DNA of 64,000 bases from Phellopilus nigrolimitatus (taxonomy: Eukaryota > Basidiomycota > Agaricomycetes > Hymenochaetales > Hymenochaetaceae). The first letter of the stretch is position 1. Every line of letters begins with the position of its first letter. Of the stretch, positions 1-11,070 are shown piece by piece. The position numbers and the translations under genes are program-made. The stretch is from contig JAJOHG010000033.1 of assembly GCA_021029095.1 (NCBI GenBank), positions 1-64,000 on the forward strand, read 5' to 3'. The notes beneath the pieces were generated by a model, which worked only from the letters and a program-made list of their open reading frames with translations, ran no database searches and was not told the DNA's origin.

Positions 1-163
1 AACATCCGTTTTGTACTTGTCCTTGAGATAAGGGGATATATGCGCTGATCGCGCAAAATATGTATTTTCAGGGTAGCGACCTGACAAGCTCCTTCGGGCA
101 TACATTAGCAGGGGAATGCTACGCGACTCCTCCCAGTCTCAGTATGGTGGCAAGCAAGACGCG

Positions 164-171
164 TATATAAA
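164..171 (+). promoter_or_regulatory. Possible TATA box of the GRAM/VASt gene
   Basis: The sequence TATATAAA lies about 190 nt upstream of the ATG at 362, inside an otherwise non-coding stretch. Its position fits a core promoter with a 5' leader of about 160 nt. It is only a motif match; no transcript start can be seen. Confidence 0.35.
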
Positions 172-361
172 AGCAGACTTGCAAAACTCGTGAATTTTGA
201 GGAAGGAATCCATGTAGGCACTGAGTGTCGGAGATCATCCAATGACGACCTCAGTTCACTTCTGGAAACTGCAAGTGATGACCGTTGCGACACAATTAAA
301 ATCTCTATCTTCGACGCCCACCTTCTCCTCGCCATTGCCGCCCTCGTTGGTGTGAGCAACC

Positions 362-3341
362 ATGGCGCCTAATTTTCTCTCCAAGTTCGTCAAGTCCAAC
401 GGCAGCCTTGCTAGCCCCGATCACTCGCGTTCGCGGACATCGTCTGATGCTAGCGCCTCTCGTGCGCGCACTATTGATACTGCCGGTCTGATGCCAAAGC
501 TCGTCCTCACGGATGATGATAGCAACTCACCTGTCCAACCCTCGACGCCGGGAAGCCTTCATCGCCAGGACTCGACTGGGGCCAGACGCACTCGGTCCGC
601 GTCGCTTACTGCGTCAGATCGCACGCGGCCAACTCCGACTACACCACGTATAAAGGCGGCAGAGGATATCACTGACACGCCTCGCACGTCTAGTTCTGAC
701 AGCGCACTGTCCACGAACGCAGCGATGGGTCTTGGCGTCGACCTTGGTCAGCCAGCTCAGCCGCCATCGGGCCTCCCGAAGGAGAGCTCGAGCTCAAACG
801 GATTCGAGAGCATAATACGTCGCAAGCTCTCGTCCAAGTCACTTAAATCGCTTAAAAGTCAAACCCAAGGACAGAGCGAGGAAGTACCTCCTGTTCCGTC
901 CGTGTACTTTGTCCCGCCCGAGCAGGAGGTCGTTGCCCCTCCCCGTCCGTCATCCACAATCCTTGTCGATTCACCTACCTCCGACGATGCAACACCCACC
1001 ACTTCCGGCTTCCCGACTCCAAGTGAGATAGACGCCGCTGGCGGCCCTCTTGGAATCACCCCTTCGATGAGCACATCGACGATGTCGTCATTGCAACCGC
1101 ACAGCCCGGACGCTGATGCTGTCTCCATTTCCTCGAGCAAGAAGATGCCGTGGCGGCGTGGCTCTCCTACTTCTAGCAGAAAGCGCAAGCCCACCTGGTC
1201 TCGCGAGCGCCATCGCTGCCTCCGGGCTTTCAATGGCTAACCCGGCCGTCACGCACTCGCTCGCGCATTTCGCGCCCCCACAACCGCCTAGCCCTCCTCC
1301 CACACGCGCCCAAATACAGAGCCCGTCAAAACGCTCGGTCTCCGGTGGAGCTACGCGTCGTTCGTCCAATGGAAGCCGCGTGCGCTCGCGTGCAGAGTCG
1401 GGCTCGGTGAATATGGAAGATGGAAGCGTCAATGGCGACCACTTCTACTCGGACGTAAGTTCTGACTCGGAGGACGAACTCGATCTTGAGGAGGACATCC
1501 CCGTCACCGGTTTCGCGGTCGCGAGCAGCAAGCGAAATGCGGACTTTCATGACATGTTCCCAGATGTACCGGAGGGGGACTATCTTATTGAAGGTGTGTT
1601 TTGGTGCCAGTCTATGCGCCTATGCTAATGGATTATATAAATCTTCCCCTTCAGATTACGGTTGTGCTCTCCAACGCGAGATCCTCATCCAGGGGCGCTT
1701 GTACATATCCGAAAACCATATCTGCTTTCACGCGAACATTTTCGGGTGGATAACAGACGTACGTCGCATCGTTGACTCCTTTTGAAGATAAAGCTCACTC
1801 ATTCGCATATAGCTAACTATACCTGTTTATGAAGTTGCTTCTATTGAAAGGAAAATGACCGCTCTTTTTATTCCTAACGCCATACAGATTACCACCCGCA
1901 CTGCTAAATATGCCTTCGCCTCTTTCCTCTCGCGCGACACCACCTACGACGTCATGCACAACGTATGGAGACTTGCCCGTCCGGACGCGGAGTCCATTCG
2001 CTCGGGTGATGCAAGTGCCCGAATATCGCTTGATGACCAAATGGCTTTGATGCCGAATGGTGACAGCTCTTCTCTGGGGACTTCACTCCTAAGTCCTGTA
2101 ATGAATAAGGTTACCGAGTGTAAATGCGGGAAGGAAGGGACGCATTATCCTGAGACAGCGATGTCCGCGACGTTTCCGGGTACTCCTGAGAAGATTTACA
2201 ATCTAATGTTCGCAAGCGGCTTCATCAAGGAGTTTATGCGGGTAGAACAGGATCTAAGAGGTAATTAAAGACAAAAGTTTTTTTTTAAATCTCCATCTGA
2301 CCTGTCTCACAGACTTGCAAATCTCCGACTGGTGCCCGGACCCGGAAACTAATCTACTCTCACGCAAGTTTTCGTACATCAAAATACTAAATGGCGTCGT
2401 GAAGCAAACGAAGTGCGAGTTGTTGGATGAGACGCTTTACTGCGACTTTGACGATTACATTTGTACACTGACCACGACACGGACACCGGACGTCCCCAGT
2501 GGTGGCGCCTTTGCGGTAAAAACGCGAACATGCATCATGTGGGCCAGCCCGGTGACGACCAAGGTCATCGTCACTACCCAGGTCGACTGGACCGGACGGA
2601 GCTTTATTAAATGTGAGATAATATATATATTTCATACGGAAGCTAGGTTGCTAATGCTGTGGGTTAGCTTTGATAAATGGCTCGGCGCTAGACGGCCAAA
2701 AAAAGTATCACATTGACCTGGAGCATGCGATGCGTCAGTACATCGCCCAACACAAGAATGAATTTATCCCCGAGGGCATGGAGGGTGTCGTTGACGTCGT
2801 TGAGGTGCCGGCCGTGGTCGAGGAGGCTGGCAAACAGGATGCCATCGCAAATACGTCTGGTGCCTCGCTCACGGAGGAAGAAGCGAACAAACGACGCGAG
2901 CACGAGCGCAACCAGCGCGCAACGCAATGGGCATTCGATACGATGATGGGTGCGTGGAAGGTCGCAAAGCAGTCGACGCTCGATGCGCTTGACCTCGTGG
3001 GCGACGCGTGGGACCAATCCTCGTCGACGACGATCTTGATCTTCGTCATCGTCGTGCTCGTGTTGAGCAACCTGTGGACGCTCGTCATGGTCGGCCGCCG
3101 CGAGGAGGTCGGCCGCAGGAAAGAGATGATAAAAATTGAGGAGCAGCGCAAGTGGGTATCAAGCATTGTCTCGGCAATCTGGGAGGAGCGCCAAACCCGC
3201 CCGTCCGGCGAGCTCGTTTACACCGCTATCTCGTCTCCGCACGAGGACTGGCGAGAGGAGGCCAAGGATATTAACAAGGCGCTAGATCTCGTAGAAGAGA
3301 GGCTACAATACCTGCGGCGATCGCTGCACGAGCTTGACTAG
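362..3341 (+). CDS. GRAM and VASt domain membrane protein (Lam/Ysp2-type sterol transfer protein)
   Basis: Joining 362-1197, 1292-1593, 1655-1758, 1813-2260, 2313-2612 and 2668-3341 gives an open frame of 887 residues. Residues 1-360 are Ser/Thr/Pro-rich and probably disordered. A GRAM domain spans about 365-467 (FGWITD, then a conserved ITTRTAKYAF stretch). A VASt domain spans about 525-690, starting near FPGTPEKIYNLMF and ending in DGQKKYHIDLEHAM. One hydrophobic helix sits at about 782-806 (FVIVVLVLSNLWTLVMV), followed by a helical tail. In yeast this order marks Lam/Ysp2 proteins, which are anchored in the ER and move sterol to the plasma membrane at contact sites. The ATG has a good context (ACCATGG). 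The first intron (94 nt, with a GCTAAC branch site) is the least certain; the others have clear GT...AG ends and keep the conserved domains in frame. The role is inferred from domain order. Confidence 0.9.
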
Positions 3342-4943
3342 CTCTGCAATGCATAGATGACATGGTCAAATTCCAAGCTTGCTTTACCCACTGTCCTTTT
3401 CCTGCCTTATTCTCTTTTTGGGGTAATTTGTGTGCTCGCCCACGGAGCAATATGTAGAGTAACGGATTCGTATCACTTCTGGCATTTGAGTAATTGACGA
3501 TAACGACGTCAATTACTTGTTAGCACTTAGAATTATTAGGTACTGCGGTATAGAGTGCACTTCATTTTGAAGTTTTCTTGAAGGGCTTTCATGCATCCTT
3601 CGTTTGCTAAATTGTGAACTGCGTCAGTAGCTTTGAAACGAGCATGTTGATACTGCAGTACGAGATCGTCTTGAGAGTAACTACCTTCACATTTGTTACC
3701 GTCTGTAAAAATCGACTCGATGTTCTACAGAGCAAGGTCCTTTGGTTTCCATGTTTCTTAGGCTTCCTCAAACACCGCAGTGATTTTTACACTGGTCACT
3801 TTTTTCTGGCGCAGGGGGGGGGGGGGGGAGGGCAGTTGGAAAAGGAGGAGAAAGAAGAATGACAGGAGAAGAATCAGGAGGTTGAATAACAATGTCGAAG
3901 CATGCACATGCGAGATTACAAAACATACGCGGGTCCAAACGTGCTCGTTCTGCGAGGGCTGATGAAAATGTATTATGTTCAGAGGAGCCTTTGTCCTTTG
4001 TAACAATCCTATCGTAGCGAGCTGCTAGTAACCGGCTGCGGTAAAGCGGCCTTGATTCTCCGTCTTCATCAATCGTATTTTTGGGAAGACTGTCACGGGG
4101 TATTTTGTGTTGCGAGGTAAATGTCCTTTTTCATAACCACAAGGTCATTCTAGATGCCACCTTATTGCGTTCGCCGCACGGAGAGGGGGAGGGGTCTCCG
4201 GATCAATGGGAATTTGTTTACTGCTCTCTCCCCGGTTTTCACGAATTGAAGGATGCAGATCAAGATTTCCTAGGAAGTCGACGCTTCATCTTGCCGAAGA
4301 TCTAGGTGTCTGAATGCCCGCCTAACTGTTGAAGGTAAACGCCTTTGGCAATAGTTTAAGGCCGCGATTGATCTCTGCTATCCAGCTGAAACACGACACT
4401 TTCTTGAGACTAGCCGCGCTGCCAGCGCTTTGGCGGATGGACGACTTAGGCGGGGTTCGGAAATACACATGGCGCGCAGGTGCGGGATACGATGCTCCCA
4501 TCAATATCCTGGCTGCGCAGGAAGAGAGCACATAAAGCAACCGCTAGCGAACTCACTGTAAAGAACCCTCAGATTCGCAACGTGCTGGTTCTCTGAAAGT
4601 ACGGGTGCAATGTCGAAGGTTTATACTGTTATAGCCGGTTTCTGTTCCCCCAGCTAGAACATGCGGGATTTTCAGGGCAATTGTTTAGTTGTAGGGCCAA
4701 CGAGGAAGAAATGTGTGTTTACGGTAGATTTCATGTGATGGCCGTGATGGCGAATTTTTCGGAGGAGATTAGAAAGAAGCAATAAAAAGTGTTCGCAGCA
4801 ACTCTAAGCGTACGATATAGGTGTCTTTGAGGGGAGAGACCAGGAGGCAAGAAAGCAGATCACGTGCACGCTATGACGTACACGCGTTCACTCTCTTTTT
4901 GACCACAATCAAGGAGCATCTGGCGTTTGCAAAGAATACAAGG
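3342..4943. other. Intergenic region, no gene recognised
   Basis: About 1.6 kb between the VASt gene and IST1. Short open frames are present on both strands, but none has recognisable protein features or consistent splice sites. It contains the 3' flank of the VASt gene, a G homopolymer and the IST1 promoter. Confidence 0.5.
3814..3828 (+). repeat. Poly-G tract (15 G)
   Basis: An uninterrupted run of 15 G lies in non-coding DNA, followed by a purine-rich stretch of AGGAGGAGAAAGAAGAA type. It is a simple repeat that could form a G-quadruplex and is prone to length errors in sequencing. Confidence 0.85.
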
Positions 4944-6179
4944 ATGCCGCCCTGGAACTCTACGAAGACAAAGGCCAGTCTGTTCGTGTGCTAACCGCCG
5001 TTAGACTCAACTGATAAATATTCTATTAGATACAACTTCGGTACGATGATGATTGGTGCACCAATGGATAACGGCGGAGCTGAATCTACCTCCCTATGAA
5101 TCAGAATTGCCGTCCAACGTCTACGTCTCCTTCAGGAAAAGAAAGAGGCTCAAGCGAAAACCGCGCGCCGAGATATCGCAACACTATTGGAGCAGCGTAA
5201 GATCGAGAAGGCGCGGGTCAGGGTCGAAAACAGTACGTATCGCGCCAGGCTTTTGTATATTTCTTATAAATTAGGCTTATTATAAATGCATTTTTTCGCT
5301 AGTCATTACCGAAGACATACATGTCGAGCTTCTGGAGCTTCTTGAGCTCTACTGTGAACTCCTGATCGCGCGCTTTGGTTTACTCGATCAGAAGTGAATT
5401 TTATCTATATTGCCACTTAAGAACTTCTCTTATACTCCCCACAGTTCTCGAGAACCTGACCCGGGAGTTAGCGAAGGAGTCTGCAACATCATTCACGCTG
5501 CTCCCCGAACAGAACTCAAAGGTGAGCGCACATAGGCTTTGATCCGATACTTGTGTTGCTCCGCCGATCATACGTACGAGCCCAGTGCTCATTGTTTCTC
5601 AGAGCTCCATGTGCTCCGAGATATGTTGATGCACAAATATGGCCGCGAGTTTTCCATTGGAGTAATGGAGAACAGAGATGGCTGTGTGAGTGAACGGGTG
5701 AGTAGGCTTCTGTATATGTAATCCTTATCTATCTGACTTTCACCCTGCGACTGTATCCTGCATTGCGAGGACAGGTTATGAAGAAAATGGTACTAAATAC
5801 TCCGTCTCCGGAGCTGGTTGATGCGTACCTGGAGGAAATTGCAAAAGGATATGGCCTCGACTGGGCTCCGGAACCGAAGGATGACTCCGACGATGGAGGT
5901 GGCCAGAAGGCGAGTGTTTACGGATCTGTATGGTCTTGTGGATTTAGAATTCTTGTACAGGAGTCAATCTCAGTCCCATCGCTCGAGCTTCCCTTGTTGG
6001 AAAAGGGCGAGAAGACGCCAAAGCTTCCCGATATCCCGCCCACCGAGGATTCTGACGTGTCCAAGCCTGTTTCCAAACCCGCTAGCAGCAACATGGTTCC
6101 AGCTCCTCCCCGTCCTAAAAGCCCAGAAGACGAATTTACGGCACTCACGAAGCGCTTTGAGGCGCTGAAGAGAGGATAA
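4944..6179 (+). CDS. IST1: IST1, regulator of Vps4 and ESCRT-III in the multivesicular body pathway
   Basis: Exons 4944-4985, 5030-5040, 5105-5232, 5303-5393, 5445-5521, 5603-5697 and 5775-6179 join to 282 residues with all phases consistent. The helical IST1 core is clear: QRLRLLQEKKEAQAK, then ARRDIATLL, IITEDIHVELLELLELYCEL, ARFGLLD, IIHAAPRTELKELHVLRD, HKYGREF, and SPELVDAYLEEIAKGYG. The C-terminus is acidic and Pro-rich and ends ALTKRFEALKRG, in the place where other IST1 proteins carry MIT-interacting motifs. IST1 binds Did2 and Vps4 and tunes ESCRT-III disassembly on endosomes. The last exon holds a 45-nt in-frame stretch (GTTTAC...TACAG, about 5929-5973) that could be a retained intron. 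The start ATG at 4944 gives the N-terminus MPPWNSTKTK, which fits the family. Confidence 0.9.
5030..5040 (+). other. IST1: 11-nt micro-exon of IST1
   Basis: The 11 nt ATACAACTTCG are flanked by AG (5028-5029) and GT (5041-5042). Joined to exon 1 and exon 3 they read F-I-Q-L-R-I-A-V-Q-R-L-R, which restores the first helix of the IST1 domain in the correct phase. A direct jump from exon 1 to exon 3 with a different donor (GTGCTA) is the alternative and gives a shorter helix. Confidence 0.6.
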
Positions 6180-7922
6180 TCGGATGTAACGCATTTGGCC
6201 GCTGACTTGCATCGGCAGCAAGTGGATTTAGAAGGCGGAAGTGAGAGTGTAAGTTTGCACGAGAAGAGCGCTGGTTTGTCTTTATTTCATTTTGTAAAGT
6301 AAGATTTGATTATCGGAAGCACCGTCGATCGACCTATCGGAGCGCATTCCGAGAAATCCAGAATTGCAGTTCTTTTCTCCCGAAACACTTTGAGTCGCAC
6401 CTTGTCTTTCACTTGTTCTGTCCTCTCCATGTTGCCTTTCGTCGAAGGGACAGGGTTTAACCGACGTACCAAGCAAGGCTTGTCAACTCGAAACGCCTTC
6501 TGCGGACTAAAGCGCTAACTATGTACGGCTAAAGTCTGCACTCTGATTCTGTGCTCTTGGCTACTTTGGCTCTGGCTTTACTTCATTCATTCTGTAAAGC
6601 TTATCGGTTCCATTTTTATCATGTAGCTACAATGGGGATCATGCTACCTTCTCAACGACTCACGATCACGATAAGTACGATCTATAGCACACCGGATCTC
6701 GGGGTGGCTGGAGCGGCCCCCGAGCCACAGCTATGGAAGCTCGCCGATTGCGAATGAATTTAAGGTGATTCGGAATGAATCAGTTACAACGGGATATCTT
6801 TCAAACGATTCGAGAGTGGGGATGGAAGCACACATGCAGTGCGCGGCGGCGGCGGCGGCGGAAGGTGTAGAAAGCAAGATGCTTGTCGGATGAAGGGTAG
6901 GGAAAAGACAGTGTATTAATTAACCGCTCGTACGTCGCATGTCTCGTGCACAATACTCTCCGGCGGACGTTGTGTACAGGAAGACCATCACATCGACAAG
7001 CCCGGCTTGCCCCGGATTGCTTCCCACCTCAGCGATGTCTATGACACTAGTCCATTTTTCGTCACATTTCTTATACTTATCTCGTGTCGTGTCAAGAATT
7101 TAGAAAATAAGATCCTAATCCTCTGCTGAACCCCGTACGACACTAATGACAGCCGAGAGACATGTTCTTACTCCTTTCGACTTGGAGCTGATAAATGGAT
7201 AAATTAAGTATGTTGTTTTTTCTATTCTCCACGCGGGTTTCTATGAAATTCAGGCGTTTCCTTCATTGTTCCGAACCTGCCCCTCCAAGGAAGGCCTTCG
7301 CTAAGAACAAGACCTTTACTGCGTTGTTACTGGCTACTGATCACTCTCCTTTGTTCTTCAAGTCGTTCTCATGTGACATGCACAAGCCCATGCCTCTTCT
7401 TCTCATGTAATGCTTTTCTATGGATCTCCGGAACATATATGGGGTACTCCGAGTCGCTGCTCAACTTGAATCGCTCCCGCGACTTGCCGCTTGTTTGCGT
7501 TTTAGGGCACGCTTATGATCGGCGTCGGAGATACAGGTCGGCATAGTGGTAGAAGCTGAAATGAAAGTCAGAGAAACCTCTCAAATTGTGCAATAAATAA
7601 TCATAGCAGCGAGAACTGCTGCGACAAATTAAGTCGACGAGAATTTTGAGATTTTCCAGATTTTCGTGGGAAGGAACATCTTCACTTGGGATCAATGTTC
7701 GATCCAGAGATTCATGCAGTATAGCCAAAACGTCCTCGAAGAATCAAAACAACCTGCCATGAAGAAGCAAGTGAGTAACCGTATAGAAACCGACGGTGAG
7801 ATTCTACGGAGATGTAACTCGCACCGCCGACCAAGATCGACGATCTCAAGAAAAAAAAAGGTATTTAAAAGCTAATGCTCGCCCACCTCTTCCCCAAATC
7901 AATCCCGACCCTTCCCATCACC
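6180..7922. other. Intergenic region with a (CGG)6 repeat
   Basis: About 1.7 kb with no recognisable gene on either strand. A (CGG)6 microsatellite lies at 6844-6861. The last few hundred bases should hold the promoter of the methyltransferase gene. Open frames here are short and have no protein-like features. Confidence 0.5.
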
Positions 7923-9623
7923 ATGTCCGCCATCCAACTGACTCTGCATTCTTCCAACAGCAATGGTGATACTGGCTCTCACGGCAGTCACATTGTGCCT
8001 GGCGATGTCGAGTCGGACACCCCCGACTTATCCTTGGCTGCTACACTGATGCCCGAGCCACACGGCCTAGATGAAGCTCAGAGCAGCCCGACTACCGGCT
8101 TTGCGAGCACGTTCGCGTCGCGTTCGCCGCCTATCAGCTTTGCCTCGGGCAGTGTCACGTCCTTCGACTTCGAAAGAAACTCGGATGGTACCGCGGCACA
8201 CTCGAGTGATGAGCTGTCCTCACTCTCCCCCGCACCATCGTTGTATTCACTGACCGACTCGTTACGAGAAGGCTCAACCCGCGTTGAGTATGGACGTGAA
8301 GTGAACACCCACTCGGAGATATACAAATTGGCCGCGGATGAAGATGAGGTTGACCGGATGGGTGAGTGCATAAATTGTTCTCTTCATATACATGTACATT
8401 CTAAATATTCTGCAGATTTGCAACATTTTATTTATAAACGAATGATGGGAGACTATGTGCCTCCTTTGCGAGAAGTCCTCGCTGACAACGGTGATTTACT
8501 CAATCCGAAAACATGCCTCGACGTAGGTTGTGGCTCAGGCGCTTGGTTCGTCTGGAATCCTCGCTGTTTTCCCCTTTGTCTGACGGCTTACGCAGGATTC
8601 TCGAAGTGGCTCGTGATTTTCCTCGCGCCCAATGTACCGCAGTAGATCTCGTCCCCCTTCCCGCCGTGTAAGTTTCAATATTTTTTAAATTAAAATTAGC
8701 TACTTGGGGACTTCATATTGATCATCTTCGCATCTTCTGACTCTTATTGCTGCTCAGTGCGAGAATTCCGGCAAATCTTCGTTTCGAGATTGACGATGTC
8801 AACCTCGGTCTGGAGCACTTCGCCGGGGATTTCAACGTCGTGCACGTTCGCCATACTTCAACAGGCATCAAAGACTATTATCGCCTTATTGATGACACCG
8901 CACTCGCGCTCCGCCCACATGGGCTTGCCGACTTTACTGAATGTAACTTCGCATGTATGACATCAATAAGCGACCCATCACACCGACAACGCGCGAGATC
9001 TGGGGCCAAGTTTGAACCACCAGACGGCTGGACAGGCACAGGTATGGCACGCTCCGGGGAAAGTCCCGCTCGACGTGCGCCAATGGCTCCGGCACGCGCA
9101 CCAAGTCCCTTCCTCGCGCGATTTATCACTCTTGCCGGTCAGGCAGCCCGCAAACGAGGTGGCCACGTCGATGCGGCTGCATTATTACACCGATGGATAT
9201 CCGAGCATCCAGCGTACGAAGATGTCGTGCACCGCGAATTTTGGATGCCTTGTGCAGCGTGGATGCGTGAGAAGGAAATCCTCCTGTTTCCTGAGTTCAG
9301 CCGGATGTCGAGCGAAGAGCTGGAGAAGCTCTGCTGCACGGGGATAGAACTCGGCAAAGATACGATTGTATGTATCATTCATCTGATGTTCGACTACTAA
9401 CTAGATAAATTTTACTTGACTTGTATTTTAGGAATTTATGAAGTCTCTTCGGCCCCTCTTACTTTCTACAGGTGTGCCTCAGCCGCTGGTCGACATTCTC
9501 GAGGTCAATGCATCCCGTGAAATCCAGGAGGCGCACATCCCAATGTACTTCCGCATCCAGAATGTATATGCGCGTAAAAAGGACAGACGTCAAGTGCCGA
9601 CGCCAGGGTTGCCGACGGCTTAG
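7923..9623 (+). CDS. LaeA-like class I SAM-dependent methyltransferase
   Basis: Exons 7923-8361, 8416-8545, 8596-8667, 8758-9367 and 9432-9623 give 480 residues. The first 145 residues are Ser/Thr-rich and probably disordered. The Rossmann core starts with the SAM motif LDVGCGSGAW, continues through VARDFPRAQCTAVDLVPLP (acidic loop) and ends with the family-typical tail AAALLHRWISEHPAYEDVV, EFWMPCAAW, PMYFRIQNVYARK. Fungal relatives include LaeA and LaeA-like proteins, some of which act on secondary metabolism and development; most basidiomycete copies are untested. An upstream in-frame ATG at 7875 exists, but 7923 has the better context (CACCATG). In exon 4 (about 8950-9007) the conserved YDINKRPITP stretch lies in another frame, so two compensating single-base indels are likely. 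No secondary metabolite cluster surrounds the gene. Confidence 0.85.
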
Positions 9624-11070
9624 AAAAGGTCTGATGACTCCGACTTCGCGTCGTGCATCTTTTTCAGATCCAAACCTCTTTCTTCCGCCCTCTTCACTTA
9701 CGGCACCTAACTACACGTTACGGCAAAATCGCCTGATTGCATACAGGTGTCTATTGGTTCCTACTCCTTTGAAATTGTATTTGTCTCCATCCCTCATGCT
9801 ATCTATTATACCATATTACATATAATGATTGAAATATTGACCGCGTACATACCGAACATGATTGTATCCTGTGTTCGATCAAAGTTGCTATCGGTCGCAC
9901 AACCCTTTGTCTTGGTCATAGTTACTGTAGTCCGATGTCGTCCTGATGTTGTAATTGAATATATTTCTCTCAATATTCTAAAATTGATTGCCAGTCTCAC
10001 TAGAAGGAACTGGTCATGGGAACATTAAAATAAAATAAAAGTTCAAAACAGAAGTACATGTATCTACGGTGGGAACGGGCTCGGAGTTGCCCCGGCCAAG
10101 CCTGAATTCAGAGCAGTTCTCCCACCACTTTAGTTGATTGGCTTTAGGTTCAACCACAACTCAATCGACGACTGAATGACGCTCGAAACGCCCGAGGACT
10201 TCAGTTGTGGTCCTAACCTGCCTGATAAACAGTTTAAACTAACACTGGTCGGCGACCGCGCAGCCACAGGACCTCGGTGCGTGTGCCTGGCACATCTTAC
10301 CATGTCTTCGACAGATCTGTGAGATCTTTCACGATCTTGACTTTATTCTGTTCATCAACCATGTGGCCGCTCGAGGAAGAGGCTGAAAGGATGATGCGTT
10401 ATGGGCGCTTGTGTACGCGTTCCGATCCCGGCCGACGCCTACCACTGTGGCTCGAGCCGACCTGCGAGCTCGAAATTGCTGTAATTAACGTTCTTAACCT
10501 CAATATCATTCTGATTTTTTTCTTCAACGAGACGATATTGTCTGAGGTCTGTTTTGAAAGAAAATTCCCCTCCGACCCTTTCGTCCCTCGTATCCTTATA
10601 CTTAGGACCTATTGTAAATATATGGCTTCTTGTTAGCTCTATACTTCCAAACATCTAAGTCCCCGAACTGATCGACATGAAGCAACTTTACGGTGCGTCT
10701 GACAGCCATGCTACGTACGACATTTTACCACTTAACTTTGGAGACGCTCATCGAAAGGCAAATTGCTTTTGCAGCAGGCAATCTAGTAGTGGCTAGACGC
10801 ATGGAGTGACTAGAATGCCCATTGTTCAAAAGTACACACAGCAACGGAAAATATTGGATACAGATCTATCAAAGTATGTAGCGAGCTAGAGGGAAAGCAA
10901 CATAAAGTACATGCGACAAAGAGGAAGGAATTTGCGAGTTCAATATCATTATTGTGATGGGAAGGGGGAATAAGAAATAAAAACCGCCAAGGGGTAGAAT
11001 ATGCCCGGGTGAAAAACAGAACATCTGAGGCAGCGAAGGCGAACGAACAGGCACGAGCTCAAACCAGTAC
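9624..11070. other. Intergenic region between convergent genes
   Basis: About 1.45 kb between the 3' ends of the methyltransferase and TAF2 genes. It is AT-rich in parts, and no reading frame looks like a real gene. An imperfect inverted repeat lies at 10146-10219 and is listed separately. Confidence 0.5.
10146..10219. repeat. Imperfect inverted repeat
   Basis: The left arm AGGTTCAACCACAACT (10146-10161) pairs with the right arm AGTTGTGGTCCTAACCT (10203-10219), with a few mismatches and a loop of about 41 nt. It could be a hairpin, a remnant of a small inverted-repeat element, or chance. Confidence 0.4.

Noticed and set aside
1150..1291. Frame jump in the N-terminal part of the VASt gene, first taken as another indel.
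   Set aside because: A 94-nt intron (1198-1291) with a GCTAAC branch site explains it, and the total then has the right length.
7923..9623. LaeA-like gene as a sign of a secondary metabolite cluster.
   Set aside because: No polyketide, peptide or terpene synthase lies nearby. The polyprenyl synthase 18 kb away has the features of the ubiquinone pathway.
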